The notes: generated by a model from the sequence alone, not told the origin. 64,000 nt of DNA from DASVTR01 sp036387475 (GCA_036387475.1 DASVTR010000014.1:51999-115998), one strand, 5' to 3'. Positions 25,823-35,372 are shown, counted from the first letter of the stretch. Program-made: numbers and translations.

Positions 25823-28204
25823 TTAAGCCTTTTCCAGCCCCGCATATTTTTCAATCAGTTTCTTCTGGCCGAAGCCGGGAAAGCTGACGGTGAGCTTGAC
25901 CGAATCGCCCGCGCCTTCGCGGCGCAGCACGAGGCCGCGCCCGTACTTCGGATGGCGCACGTGTGAGCCGGGAACGAAATCGCCGCCCGCGCTTGAAGCC
26001 GTCGAGCGGGTTGAGGATGAAGAGTTAGCTGATGCCGCCTGACGTTTGATGACAGGCTCGCTCTGGGGGCGCGGGCTTGAATCTCCTAGCTGTTGCCCGC
26101 GCTTGCGAAAAAACTCTGCGATGGAGTCGGCGCTGTCGTAGGTCTTGCCGCTATAGCTCGTTCGCTCCCGCCTATCGCCGCGCAGGGCGCTCGCCGCGCG
26201 TTTGTTTTCGAGCGTCGAAGAGCTACGCGCAAACGAGAGCCAGGACGCGCCGCGCGAAAGGTCTTCCATTAAATCGAGCGGCATCTCGTTTAAGAACTGC
26301 GACGGCTCGGAGGCCATCTCTTCGCCGTAGACGCGGCGCTTCATCGCGTGTGTGACGTAGAGGAAACGCTCGGCGCGCGTGATCGCCACGTAGCAGAGCC
26401 TCCGCTCTTCTTCGAGTTCCGCAGGGTCTGTCGCAGAGCGCGCGTGCGGAAACAGTCCGTCCTCCATCCCGACGATGAAGACAAGCGGGAATTCCAATCC
26501 CTTCGCCGCGTGCATCGTCATCAAAGTGACGGGAGCGTCGCGCTTATACTGATCCGTATCTGAAACAAGCGCCGCATGGTCTATGAAGTCGCGCAGGCCG
26601 TCCTGCTCCTGCTTGTCATAATCGACGGCGGCGTTGACGAGTTCCTGCAAGTTTTCAAGACGAGCTTCGGCCTCGTCGGAATTTTCAGTCTTGAGCGCGT
26701 TTGAGTAACCCGTGTCGAGAATCGCCGCCTTGACGACATCGGAGACGGGAGAATCCGACCGGGCAGCGTTGGTGGCCGCGCTGACGAGGTCTGTGATGAT
26801 TTTCTGAAAATTCTTGAGCGCACTGATTGCGCGTGGATTCAGACCCGCGCCCTGCTCGGTCATAATCGCTATGGTTTCCCAGTGCGAGACGCCGTAGTCT
26901 TTCGCGCGGCGCGCAATCTCGTCGAGCGTCTGCTTGCCCAAGCCCCGCGCAGGACTGTTGATGACGCGCATCAAGGCAATCGAATCGTGCGGGTTGAGCG
27001 CGAGCTTCAGATAAGAGATGATGTCGCGCACCTCCATCCGTTCGTAAAAGGAAAAGCCGCCGACGATGTTGTAAGCAAGGCCAGCGCGCCTGAGAGCTTC
27101 TTCAAAGACGCGCGATTGCGCGTTGGTGCGATAGAGCACGGCGGCGCGAAGCTCAGGGTCTTGACGGCGATGCTCTTCAATCTTGGCGGCGACAAAACGT
27201 GCCTCCGCGTCGCTGTCAAACGCTTGATAGTAGCGTATGCGCTCGCCCGCAGGGTTAGATGTCCAGAGCGTTTTGCCCTTGCGCTCGGTGTTGTTTTTGA
27301 CGACCGCGCCTGCGACATCGAGGATGGTCTGCGTCGAGCGATAGTTCTGCTCAAGGCGAATGATTTTGGCGTTTGGGTAGTGCTGCTCGAAGTTGAGAAT
27401 GTTGGTGATGTCTGCTCCGCGCCACTTGTAGACGCTCTGGTCTTCGTCGCCGACGACGCAGATGTTCTGTTGCTTCTCCGTCAGGAAACGAATGAGCGCG
27501 AATTGCAGCGTGTTGGTGTCCTGATATTCGTCGACGAGGATGTAGCGAAACTTGTCGTTGTAGCGCTCGCGCACATCCTGTGCGCGGCGAAGCAGTTGGA
27601 CAGTCTTAATCAGCAGGTCGTCAAAGTCGAGCGCGTTATTGTTGACGAGCCTTTCTTCGTAGAGAGCGAAGACGCGGGCGATGGCTGCGCGTTTCTCGTC
27701 GCCATATTCGACGCGCGCTTTGTAGGAGTCGGCATCTTCGCCACGGTTCTTCGCGCCACTGATTGCGCCCTGCACTGCGCGTGGGCCAAGCTGCTTGTCG
27801 TCGTAACCCAAATCCTTGATGCAGCCCTTAATCAGCCGCACCGAATCGTCCTGATCGTAGATGGTGAACGAACGCGTGTAACCCGCTTGCAGCGCTTCTA
27901 TGTGCTGGCGCAGGATGCGGACGCAGAGACTATGAAACGTAGAAATCAGCGGAGCACTCGTCAAGCGCTCGCCTTCGAGAAGACGCTCGACGCGCTCGCG
28001 CATCTCCTGCGCAGCCTTGTTCGTGAAGGTGACGGCGAGGATGTTATAAGGCGCGACGTTGCGCTCGGCAATCAGGTAAGCGATGCGATACGTAATGACA
28101 CGCGTCTTGCCTGAGCCAGCGCCCGCTAAGATAAGCAGCGGCCCTTCCGTCTCCGTGACGGCCTCTCTTTGTCGTTCGTTGAGAGATGATAATAATTGAT
28201 CCAT
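25823..28204 (-). CDS. pcrA: ATP-dependent DNA helicase PcrA/UvrD
   Basis: 793 residues, normal for PcrA/UvrD. Superfamily 1A motifs in order: Q-motif LNERQREAV, Walker A AGAGSGKT (about 31-38), FTNKAA, VDEYQDTN, VVGDEDQSVYKWRGAD, LEQNYRST, MTMHAAKGLEF and VAITRAE. The C-terminal tail ends in a Tudor-like segment (VRHPKYGRGLV...FPGFGQKKLI), which in PcrA binds RNA polymerase. It acts in nucleotide excision repair, transcription-coupled repair and replication restart. The universally conserved N-terminus fixes the start, yet the ATG directly abuts HPE9 with no Shine-Dalgarno sequence. Confidence 0.96.
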   Translation of the reverse strand: MDQLLSSLNERQREAVTETEGPLLILAGAGSGKTRVITYRIAYLIAERNVAPYNILAVTFTNKAAQEMRERVERLLEGERLTSAPLISTFHSLCVRILRQHIEALQAGYTRSFTIYDQDDSVRLIKGCIKDLGYDDKQLGPRAVQGAISGAKNRGEDADSYKARVEYGDEKRAAIARVFALYEERLVNNNALDFDDLLIKTVQLLRRAQDVRERYNDKFRYILVDEYQDTNTLQFALIRFLTEKQQNICVVGDEDQSVYKWRGADITNILNFEQHYPNAKIIRLEQNYRSTQTILDVAGAVVKNNTERKGKTLWTSNPAGERIRYYQAFDSDAEARFVAAKIEEHRRQDPELRAAVLYRTNAQSRVFEEALRRAGLAYNIVGGFSFYERMEVRDIISYLKLALNPHDSIALMRVINSPARGLGKQTLDEIARRAKDYGVSHWETIAIMTEQGAGLNPRAISALKNFQKIITDLVSAATNAARSDSPVSDVVKAAILDTGYSNALKTENSDEAEARLENLQELVNAAVDYDKQEQDGLRDFIDHAALVSDTDQYKRDAPVTLMTMHAAKGLEFPLVFIVGMEDGLFPHARSATDPAELEEERRLCYVAITRAERFLYVTHAMKRRVYGEEMASEPSQFLNEMPLDLMEDLSRGASWLSFARSSSTLENKRAASALRGDRRERTSYSGKTYDSADSIAEFFRKRGQQLGDSSPRPQSEPVIKRQAASANSSSSTRSTASSAGGDFVPGSHVRHPKYGRGLVLRREGAGDSVKLTVSFPGFGQKKLIEKYAGLEKA

Positions 28205-28260
28205 TTGTTCATTGATTCATTGATTCATTGGACAAATGAGTCAATGAATCAATGATTAAA
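28205..28260. repeat. HPE9, octad palindrome (ATTCATTG type)
   Basis: Arms are tandem TTCATTGA/TCAATGAA units with an 8-base rather than 7-base period. A perfect 15-bp stem can form between TCATTGATTCATTGA and its complement. It fills the 57-base gap between the start of pcrA and the stop of the isochorismatase gene, both on the minus strand. Confidence 0.85.
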
Positions 28261-28261
28261 T

Positions 28262-28819
28262 TTATTTGATTAGTTTCTGAATCGCCTTGAATTGCTCATG
28301 CTTGGCGTCGCGCAGTAGCTCGAAGAGGGCCATCTCGGTTGACGAGGGGAGCGCTCCGCTGTGCTGCATCTTAGTGATGCCGATTTGCTTGTTATGTGCG
28401 GCGCGGGCGGTGATGCAATCCGTCAGGAGATGCACGCTGTAGCCGCGCGCCAGGAGATCGTGTGTGGTTTGATTAACGCAGATGTGCGCTTCGATGCCGC
28501 AGACGAGAATTTGTCGCGCACGAGCCTGTTCGAGGCGCGCGACGAACTCCTGCGCGCCGCAGGAACTGAACGCCGTCTTCTCAATCACTTCGATTGCGGC
28601 AGGCAGGACGGCTTTAATCTCGTTGGCCGTCTGGCCCAGGCCACGCGGATATTGTTCGGTGACGATGACGGGGATGCTCAAAAGGCTGGCGGCGTGGGCG
28701 ACGAGCGCAATGCGCGCGGACACCTCTGCGAAGTCGGAAATCTTGCCGCGAAAGCCTTCCTGCATGTCTATGATGGCGAGCGCCGTCAGCGCCGGGTCGA
28801 GCGTGTTTTGATGTCGCAT
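28262..28819 (-). CDS. Isochorismatase-family cysteine hydrolase
   Basis: 185 residues from the ATG at 28819, which has GAGGA upstream; an ATG six codons earlier lacks one. The cysteine-hydrolase triad is visible: Asp in AIIDMQ, Lys in VIEKTAFSS and nucleophile Cys in GIEAHICVNQT. TEQYPRGLG and the closing STEMALFELL resemble the YcaC/isochorismatase-like subgroup. It probably cleaves an amide such as a nicotinamide-like or N-carbamoyl substrate, but no metabolic partners are nearby. HPE9 separates it from pcrA. Confidence 0.88.
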   Translation of the reverse strand: MRHQNTLDPALTALAIIDMQEGFRGKISDFAEVSARIALVAHAASLLSIPVIVTEQYPRGLGQTANEIKAVLPAAIEVIEKTAFSSCGAQEFVARLEQARARQILVCGIEAHICVNQTTHDLLARGYSVHLLTDCITARAAHNKQIGITKMQHSGALPSSTEMALFELLRDAKHEQFKAIQKLIK

Positions 28820-28909
28820 GGGAATCCTCAAAAACATTTAAGCACACGATGGCGCGCACGTAAAATCAAGTGTGCTGTGATAGCAAATTGAGGATAGGGA
28901 GAAAGGCCA

Positions 28910-29017
28910 TTTCACGCAAAGGCGCAAAGAAGAAAAAGACAGAAGGCGCAAAGAGAACAAATTAGCTGCTTCTTTGCGCCTTCTGCTTTTCTTTACCTTT
29001 GCGCCTCCAGCGTGAAA
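28910..29017. repeat. HPE10, palindromic element (GGCGCAAAG type)
   Basis: Left arm 28910-28957 and right arm 28970-29017 pair over most of 48 bases and begin and end with TTTCACGC/GCGTGAAA. Units are GGCGCAAAG and CAGAAGG, with only loose periodicity. It is related in sequence to HPE12 at 39267-39376. It lies between the start of the isochorismatase gene and the end of the vWA-like gene, both minus strand. Confidence 0.85.
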
Positions 29018-29085
29018 CCGTTTGCTCTCTTTCCCATCACGCGCTTTGATTCCACCTCGCTATGTGCGACGGCATCTGGCGAATA

Positions 29086-32000
29086 TCACTTAGGCGCGCT
29101 CTGCTGTTGAGCTTGAGCGGGCGGCTCGGTTGTGCTCAGCAGCTTGCCGGTCGTGGCGTCCCAGATTTTCGTTCTGCCGTCCGTTTCGGTCGTCGTGATG
29201 GTTTTACCGTCGGCACTAAACGTCAGATGATAGGCGGCTGCGCCGGGCGTAAAGGTTACCTGCGTCTCGCCGCTCAAGGCATTCCAGATTCTAATGCTGC
29301 CGTCGTCGCTGGCCGTCGCTAAGCGTTTACCGTCCGGGCTGAAAGCGACTTCAAAGACGTTGGCCGTGTGGCCTGAGAGCGTGCGAAGCTCCTGCTCGGT
29401 CGTTGTGTCCAGGAGCTTGACCTGCCGGTTGTCGCTGACCTGCGCTTTCATCTTCTTATCCGGAGTAGTGTCGGTTTGCCAGACGGAGCGCGATTGGTCG
29501 TAGAATTCCTGTGCGATTGCCTTGTCGCCGACGCCTTCGTAAATCTTGCCGACGTTGCTGAGCGTTGTTGATTGTCCGGCGCGATTATTGAGTTCCTGTT
29601 GGATTGTTAAAGCCTGCCTGTAGTATTCGAGCGCCTTCTCGCGTTCGCCCATAGAGTTATGGACTACGCCCATGTTGTTGAGCATCGCCGCTTCGCCCGC
29701 GCGGTCTTTGGCTGAGCGATAGGCCGCGAGCGCCGACTCAAACTTATTGACGACCTGCGGCAGCAACTCTTTGGTCGCCTGCGCGCGCAATTGCTCGCCC
29801 TGCTGAAACGCCTGCGTGGCAGCAACGCGGGCGCGGTCTTCCGGTTTCTGTCCGCCTTTGGAAACCTTGTTGGGCGCTCTCTGTTGCGTCATGTCCTGCG
29901 ACTGGGCCAACTGCCCCGGCGTCAGAGCGGGGGGAGGCGTGATTGCTCCTTCTGTCTGAGCGGCGGGCTGAGCTTGCTGTGCGGCGCTCTGCTCCGTTTT
30001 GTTGAGCGGCGGAAAGGGCGTCGGAGTCGGTTGCGGCGTCGTTGATGTTGCTGCATCCGTCTTTGACTCTATATTTGGCGAATTCCTCGGAGCACGCGGA
30101 AATCCGCCACCGCCGCTCGTTGCCGGTGGTGTATACGGAGCAGGCGTGGTGACCTTCGGCTGCTCTGTCGCTTGCGGAAAATCATTCGCGGAAGGAAAGC
30201 CGGCGGCGTTGGCATTCGGGTCTATGGGCGTCGGAAAAACCGACGGGTCAAGACCCTGATTCTGCGCCGTGTAATCCGTCGGGTAAGCCGGATATTCGGG
30301 ATAAAGTTCTGGCGTCGGCGCGGGCAGCGAATTGGCTATCATTGCGCTCAGGTTATTGGGCTGCTGCGGCTTCGGAGAGAGCGCGAAGATTGCAGTCCAT
30401 GCGACAGCAACGCTGAGGAGCGTGACGATGAAACGCGCGCTCGTCTTCAGTCCGAAGGCTGGCAGACCATGTTGAAAGGAGAGCTTGCGCAGGCGCGCGG
30501 GCAGAGCGATGTTGAGCGGCAGCGCGGGCGCTGATTCCAGATAGCGTACGAGCGTCTGATCGCGCAGCGCCACATTGCGCGGCAGCCTGCGCATCAAATC
30601 CAGCAACTCGCGCAGGCGCTCGCGGCTGCGGCTGTGCAACCAGCGCTGCGCGCTCAGGTTCAAACGGTAGTTCTCTTCCGCGATCGAAGCCTTGGGCGGC
30701 GGATTCTTTTCCAGCAGTTGAATCAGGCTCGTGCGAACGGCGCGTGCTTTCTCCGGCGGCAGTTCGTTAATCAAGAGCCAGCGCAGATTGTCTGGCATCA
30801 AGCCGGTGCGAAACCACGGAAGACTGGCGAGGCGCAGCAGGTTTTTCTCCTGCACGAGATTGTTTCCCAGAGAGGGCAGCGACCCCAGATAGAGCGTCAA
30901 GTCCCAGTGCAACTCAGGATAGATGGCGCAGGCGCAGAGCCATTCAAAGACATCCTTGCCGAGATATTCGCGCAGCATCTTGATTGTAATGGGCCGGTTG
31001 AAATCTACGGTCGCAGGGTTCGCGCCGTTCGTGCGCGTCCAGACGCGCAGGTCTGGCGTGACAGCCGCCTCGAAGTAATCGACGAGCGACTGCAGGCCAT
31101 CGAGCGTGGCCGGAAGAAGGACGAACTGCCGCGCCAGCGCCCTTTCGCGCAAGCCCCAGCGCAAGGGCGATTCGGGCGTTAGCACGGCGCGATCCTGCCA
31201 GTTCATCAAGAGCGCAGTCCACATCTCTAGCTTGCCGGTCAGTTGGTCAATCAGCTTCGCGCCGTCGCCGAAGATGAGCAGCCTGTGAGTGCCATAACGG
31301 TTCTGTAGCTCGTTGAGATGAAAGCTCTCTTCGCCGTCGCGGTCACGGCAGACGCGCGGGTCGTCGTCATAGAAATAACGCGCGACGAAGACGCCTTCCG
31401 TTTCCAGCGCCTTCGTCAATTCGTTGAAGAGTTGGGCCTGATGATCGCGGAAAGAGGCGCGGTCAATCAGCACCAGGTATTCCGGCGGCTTGCTCGCAGA
31501 CTTATAGCGAAAACTCGGATAGCCGAGCGAGTCGATTGTGGCGGCGACCGTTGCTTCAACATCAAGGCGATAGAATTCGGCAACCTGCCGTCGTCTCAAG
31601 AGCCGCGCGGCGGTATAAAATTGCTCGGATTCAAAAAGCTTCGGCGGCGCTGCTGCCGCGCGAACAGGCCACGCGTAGGGCGCTTTTCGTCTGCGCTCTC
31701 TTTGGAGAACAAGGCGGCGACGCCGACGCTTGTATAACTCGTAGAGTAAAAAAATCAGGAGCGGCACAACGAGCGCCGTCAAATAGATGAGCGTTCGATA
31801 ACGTTGATAAAAACTAGGCTGAGGCGTCGGCTGAATCGATGGCTGCGGCATTGCGGAAGGCTGTACGGGTTGGACAGTTCCCGGCTCGCCTGTGGGCGGT
31901 ATGTCCGCAGTGACAGTGCCCGGCTGCTCGAAAGTCGGCGGAGACACAGGCACTTCCGTGATGGGCGGCACGCCCGTGTTCGCATTGATTTCGGGCGGCT

Positions 32001-32481
32001 GCGCGTTGGCGTTCGGCTGCTGCACCGTGTTCTGGTTCGGCGCGTTGCGCTTACGCAACAAGAGCACGAGGCCGAGAATCAGCGACAACAATACGACGGG
32101 CACGACGACGTAGAGCCACTTTTTCTGAAAGCCTGCGACGGCGCTACTCTGTGCTTGCTGCGGCTCTGGTCGCCTGACTTCTTTCGGGCGCACCTGAAGC
32201 GCCGTGCGCGCGGGCGCTTCCTTGAGCGACGATGGTTCAAACAGCGCGAAGTAAGAATCAAAGGCACGATAAAACTGTTCCTGCTGGCTGCGGCTAGTGG
32301 CGAAGATCGGAGCGAGCAGCGTCTTTAAATCTTCCGGCGCGCAATGCTCTCCAACCTTATCGAGCAGTTCCTGCAAGCGCAGGTAATGGTCTACGCCAAT
32401 GGGAAAACCGTGCTGGCGCAGGTGCGTCAGCAATTCGCCGAACATCAACTGAGTATCTTTTTTTGGGCTAACACCGACCAT
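29086..32481 (-). CDS. Membrane vWA-like/TPR/WD40 protein of a MoxR-iSTAND operon
   Basis: 1131 residues. An N-terminal helical domain (about 10-80) is followed by membrane segments near 122-143 and 230-247 with a Pro/Gln-rich stretch between. A vWA-like alpha/beta region (about 333-440) has YLVLIDRAS in the MIDAS position, degenerate from DxSxS, and LLIFGDG. A helical region (450-640), a third membrane segment (about 684-701) and a Pro-rich linker follow. The C-terminus has TPR repeats (about 895-1000) and two to three WD40-like blades (about 1033-1115, LSGHTANVFEVAFSPDG). vWA proteins are standard partners of MoxR ATPases. It may assemble as a membrane sensor or effector platform; the function is inferred from operon context. 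Confidence 0.8.
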   Translation of the reverse strand: MVGVSPKKDTQLMFGELLTHLRQHGFPIGVDHYLRLQELLDKVGEHCAPEDLKTLLAPIFATSRSQQEQFYRAFDSYFALFEPSSLKEAPARTALQVRPKEVRRPEPQQAQSSAVAGFQKKWLYVVVPVVLLSLILGLVLLLRKRNAPNQNTVQQPNANAQPPEINANTGVPPITEVPVSPPTFEQPGTVTADIPPTGEPGTVQPVQPSAMPQPSIQPTPQPSFYQRYRTLIYLTALVVPLLIFLLYELYKRRRRRLVLQRERRRKAPYAWPVRAAAAPPKLFESEQFYTAARLLRRRQVAEFYRLDVEATVAATIDSLGYPSFRYKSASKPPEYLVLIDRASFRDHQAQLFNELTKALETEGVFVARYFYDDDPRVCRDRDGEESFHLNELQNRYGTHRLLIFGDGAKLIDQLTGKLEMWTALLMNWQDRAVLTPESPLRWGLRERALARQFVLLPATLDGLQSLVDYFEAAVTPDLRVWTRTNGANPATVDFNRPITIKMLREYLGKDVFEWLCACAIYPELHWDLTLYLGSLPSLGNNLVQEKNLLRLASLPWFRTGLMPDNLRWLLINELPPEKARAVRTSLIQLLEKNPPPKASIAEENYRLNLSAQRWLHSRSRERLRELLDLMRRLPRNVALRDQTLVRYLESAPALPLNIALPARLRKLSFQHGLPAFGLKTSARFIVTLLSVAVAWTAIFALSPKPQQPNNLSAMIANSLPAPTPELYPEYPAYPTDYTAQNQGLDPSVFPTPIDPNANAAGFPSANDFPQATEQPKVTTPAPYTPPATSGGGGFPRAPRNSPNIESKTDAATSTTPQPTPTPFPPLNKTEQSAAQQAQPAAQTEGAITPPPALTPGQLAQSQDMTQQRAPNKVSKGGQKPEDRARVAATQAFQQGEQLRAQATKELLPQVVNKFESALAAYRSAKDRAGEAAMLNNMGVVHNSMGEREKALEYYRQALTIQQELNNRAGQSTTLSNVGKIYEGVGDKAIAQEFYDQSRSVWQTDTTPDKKMKAQVSDNRQVKLLDTTTEQELRTLSGHTANVFEVAFSPDGKRLATASDDGSIRIWNALSGETQVTFTPGAAAYHLTFSADGKTITTTETDGRTKIWDATTGKLLSTTEPPAQAQQQSAPK

Positions 32482-32491
32482 AATTCATCTT

Positions 32492-32995
32492 TCATCGGTT
32501 TATGTCGTTTTGCGATTTTGACAGGGGCGTGATTAGCTCTACTTCCTTAATGTAAAACATGGCGCTCGAACTATTACCCCTGCTCTTGATGCCCGGAGAA
32601 AAACGGGCTTCGATACGTCCAACGACAATCACCCCAACGCTCTCGCCATCGAAGGGATTGCCTTCTGCGTCTTTGTGCAATTTATCTATCCACTCATCAC
32701 AGACGGCTTTATCAGCGCAATCCAACACTGCCGTTATCGCTTCCTCTCCGTCGGGACAGTCCGCCTTATAAAGAGTTGAACCCTCAAATGAAGCGGTATA
32801 GGTTGCGTGAGTACGAACAGTCCTGCCCTTATATTTATGAGGATAGGCGCTAATGTCGCACAAATCTATTGTCAGAATGTCTTCCTTTTGGGAAGCCGTT
32901 CTGTTGTAGCGAGCAGCAGCATTTATCACCATTATCCCGACAGATAAAAGGACGCCGCACGTTAGAAATAAATATGCGCCAGTTTGCCTCTTCAT
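32492..32995 (-). CDS. Small membrane-anchored protein of unknown function in MoxR-iSTAND operon
   Basis: 167 residues. An N-terminal membrane anchor (about 7-27) is followed by an outside domain containing ISAYPHKYKGRTVRTHATY, which looks like the first strands of an OB-like barrel, and four cysteines that could form disulfides. No named family recognised. It sits 14 bases after moxR and 10 bases before the large vWA-like gene, so it is co-transcribed. G+C is lower than its neighbours (29 of 60 bases counted in 32881-32940), which may mark a later addition. Confidence 0.72.
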   Translation of the reverse strand: MKRQTGAYLFLTCGVLLSVGIMVINAAARYNRTASQKEDILTIDLCDISAYPHKYKGRTVRTHATYTASFEGSTLYKADCPDGEEAITAVLDCADKAVCDEWIDKLHKDAEGNPFDGESVGVIVVGRIEARFSPGIKSRGNSSSAMFYIKEVELITPLSKSQNDINR

Positions 32996-33009
32996 TTAAA
33001 TACTCAAAT

Positions 33010-33993
33010 CTACCGCTGAAGATTCTGAACAATCATCTCCTGATCTTCTCTGCTCTTGGCGAGGATGGAGTAGGTGAAGGCGAGCGCTTCGGCCTCGCCG
33101 GGCTTCAGGCGGCTCACGTCCAGTTGCCGCTTTTCGAGAATGCGAATCCATGCCAGCAACTCTGCGGTCGCGGGCTTCTTCTTCAAGGTCAGGTCGCGAA
33201 TCTTCTCGAAGTGCAGGATGGCGTTGTCGAGCATCTGCGGTGTAAAGCTGCTGTCGAGCTTCAGGCGGCGCTGGATAATCTCTTTCAGGCGGTCGCGGTT
33301 GGGAAACGCTATGTGATAGAAGACGCAGCGACGCAGGAATGCGTCGGGCAGATTCTTTTCCGAATTGCTGGTCAGGACGAGAATCGGACGATAGCTCTGC
33401 TCGGCTGCGAAAGTGCGGCCCGTCTCTTTGACGGTGAAAGACATATTCTCGATTTCGTTGAGCACGTCGTTGGGCAAATCGCGCGGCGCTTTGTCTATCT
33501 CGTCAATCAGGATGACGGAGCGAATCGGCCCCCAGTTGCGCATCCGTTCGGGCAGGAAGGGATTGGCCTCCGCCGGGTTCATCGACAACAGAATGGCCTG
33601 GCCCAGCGCTTCATAAGTAATGTAGGTTTCAATCGGCGCGGCCTCCTCGCGAAACTGCGCGTCGTGAAAGTGGCGCAGGGCGTCGTAGCGATAGAAGAGG
33701 TCTTTGGCCGTCGAAGTGGTCTTGGTATGAAAGATGAGCGGCGCGGGCAAATCAAGCTCGTGTGCGATGCTGCTGGCGAGTTGCGTCTTGCCAGTGCCCG
33801 GCTCTCCTGTGACGAGCAGGGGTTGGCCCAGCGTGAGCGCGACGTTGACGGCATCGCGCAGGCCACGGTCGGCCAGATAGCCAGCCGGGTCGTTGAGCGC
33901 CGCTACTTTCTCGTAGAGCGGCAGACGCGTGCCGCGCATCGACATCGTGCTTCCGTCGCCCGCGTAAAACTTAAAATCGTTTCCCTCGGTCAT
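33010..33993 (-). CDS. MoxR-family AAA+ ATPase
   Basis: 327 residues, normal for MoxR. Walker A TGEPGTGKT (62-70), Walker B ILIDEID (161-167), sensor 1 LTSNSE (207-212) and arginine-finger region LRRCVFYHIAFP (220-231), followed by the AAA lid. MoxR ATPases act as chaperone-like machines that remodel partners through vWA proteins. The start overlaps the stop of the DUF4062 gene by four bases (ATGA), indicating translational coupling, and the vWA-like partner is two genes downstream. Confidence 0.95.
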   Translation of the reverse strand: MTEGNDFKFYAGDGSTMSMRGTRLPLYEKVAALNDPAGYLADRGLRDAVNVALTLGQPLLVTGEPGTGKTQLASSIAHELDLPAPLIFHTKTTSTAKDLFYRYDALRHFHDAQFREEAAPIETYITYEALGQAILLSMNPAEANPFLPERMRNWGPIRSVILIDEIDKAPRDLPNDVLNEIENMSFTVKETGRTFAAEQSYRPILVLTSNSEKNLPDAFLRRCVFYHIAFPNRDRLKEIIQRRLKLDSSFTPQMLDNAILHFEKIRDLTLKKKPATAELLAWIRILEKRQLDVSRLKPGEAEALAFTYSILAKSREDQEMIVQNLQR

Positions 33994-35372
33994 AAATACC
34001 CTCTCTCTTTAATGTAGCTTTGATGAATCAATCGTAACTCATATTCGATGTCCGCCATACTTCTAAAAGTGGTGAGGCGTCCATTGCGGGCGGTGAAAAT
34101 CTGTTCCGCCAACTCGTTGCGTTTCTTTTCGTCGTAGATGTTGTACTGGCTAAACCAATCCTTTACTTCGTGCTGCGTGACGGGCAGCAGTTCTTTGAGT
34201 AGCAGAAAGGGCAGGCCCGCGCGCTGGCTGACGGCAATCTCCTGCAAGTCCGTCTCGACGCGGCGCTTGTCAAATTGCTTTGCGCGCAGCAGCGACTTCC
34301 ACCAATTCACGGGCTGCATCCTGATTCTGGGATAAATGACGTTGAGAAAGATCAAAAATTGCGGGCCGGTCTGCTCGACCTTAAGCTGACCCCAGTAGGA
34401 CATGTACCACTCGATAAGCTCGCGCGTGGCCCTGTCCCAGCGTGCCGCGTGAATACGATGACGGATGACGACGAGCGGCGTCAATTGCAGCGCCGGAAGC
34501 TGGCTCAGCGCCGTGGCTGAAAGATCGTCTTCCATGTAGGCCGGGTCAAACTCTGTAAAGAGATTTCTTTGCAGTTCCTGCTGGCGCTCTATGAGTTCGC
34601 CTTCGGCGGGCCAGGCGGGCGTCTTGAAGGTCATGACGCCGCCCTGCGCGCCCCACTTCTTTTCCGCAATCTGCTTCATGCGCGTGGACATCAAACGCTC
34701 GACTAATGAATCGTGGCATTCGCCTTCTTCGCCGCGAATCATGTAGACCTGCGGCAAGCCGGGACGAGCGCGCAAATTGAGCGTGAAGACCTCGAAGAAT
34801 TCGTTCTCCTGCTGGCGGCGGTCGCACATCTTGGCGACGAGCGGGCCGAGGTTAAGAGCCGTCGTCCCGAGCGGAGAGCGGGTGGGCCGCTCGACGTGCG
34901 TGCTGCCTGTGATTGCGCTCTGCACTGCTGCGCTGACGCGGCGGGCCAGATCATCCTTGTTGCGGAAAAAGTCTACGGCGTACTTGTCCATCAACTCTGC
35001 GCGAAGCCGTTGCAGCCGTTCGCCGCCCTCGCCCTTCTCCATCAAGGAGGGCGGCCACGGCACGTCTTCGTTAAGCAGAAAGATGAGACACGTCTTGCCT
35101 TTCGCAACGGCCTGACGAAATTCAAGCTCGGTGATGGAGCGGCGCTCCGGGTTGTCTTTCGGCGGAACGAAGCCGTAGCGCCAGGCGAAGACGCCGACGT
35201 AGATGTCACAGGTGGCGACATCCGCAAGGCACACGTCGAGCGGGCGCTGGTCGGAAGCCGCGTAATCCTCCATCGCAATCACGTCATGCCGCAACTGCCT
35301 GAGCGCGCGATAGACTTCCTCCCGAAACTCTTTCAGATCGCCGTAGGTTGAGGAGATATAAATTTTAGCCAT
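33990..35372 (-). CDS. DUF4062/iSTAND-like protein
   Basis: 460 residues. N-terminal DUF4062 (about 2-105): KIYISSTYGDLKEFREEVY, then DIYVGVFAWRYGFVP and ITELEFRQA, a TIR-like Rossmann fold often fused to STAND ATPases. The middle and C-terminal part (about 175-460) begins CDRRQQENEFF (183-193) and reads like an inactive STAND module: the P-loop position has RGEEGECHDSL, lacking the GKT/S of an active Walker A. These domains occur in bacterial conflict systems as sensors or adaptors. It is the first gene of a four-gene operon. The ATG at 35372 is chosen over a TTG one codon earlier. Confidence 0.82.
   Translation of the reverse strand: MAKIYISSTYGDLKEFREEVYRALRQLRHDVIAMEDYAASDQRPLDVCLADVATCDIYVGVFAWRYGFVPPKDNPERRSITELEFRQAVAKGKTCLIFLLNEDVPWPPSLMEKGEGGERLQRLRAELMDKYAVDFFRNKDDLARRVSAAVQSAITGSTHVERPTRSPLGTTALNLGPLVAKMCDRRQQENEFFEVFTLNLRARPGLPQVYMIRGEEGECHDSLVERLMSTRMKQIAEKKWGAQGGVMTFKTPAWPAEGELIERQQELQRNLFTEFDPAYMEDDLSATALSQLPALQLTPLVVIRHRIHAARWDRATRELIEWYMSYWGQLKVEQTGPQFLIFLNVIYPRIRMQPVNWWKSLLRAKQFDKRRVETDLQEIAVSQRAGLPFLLLKELLPVTQHEVKDWFSQYNIYDEKKRNELAEQIFTARNGRLTTFRSMADIEYELRLIHQSYIKERGYL

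Noticed and set aside
26882..28114. 410-codon open frame opposite pcrA
   Set aside because: It lies entirely antisense to a confident helicase gene, has no ribosome-binding site and no recognisable domain. G+C-rich genes often create such frames.
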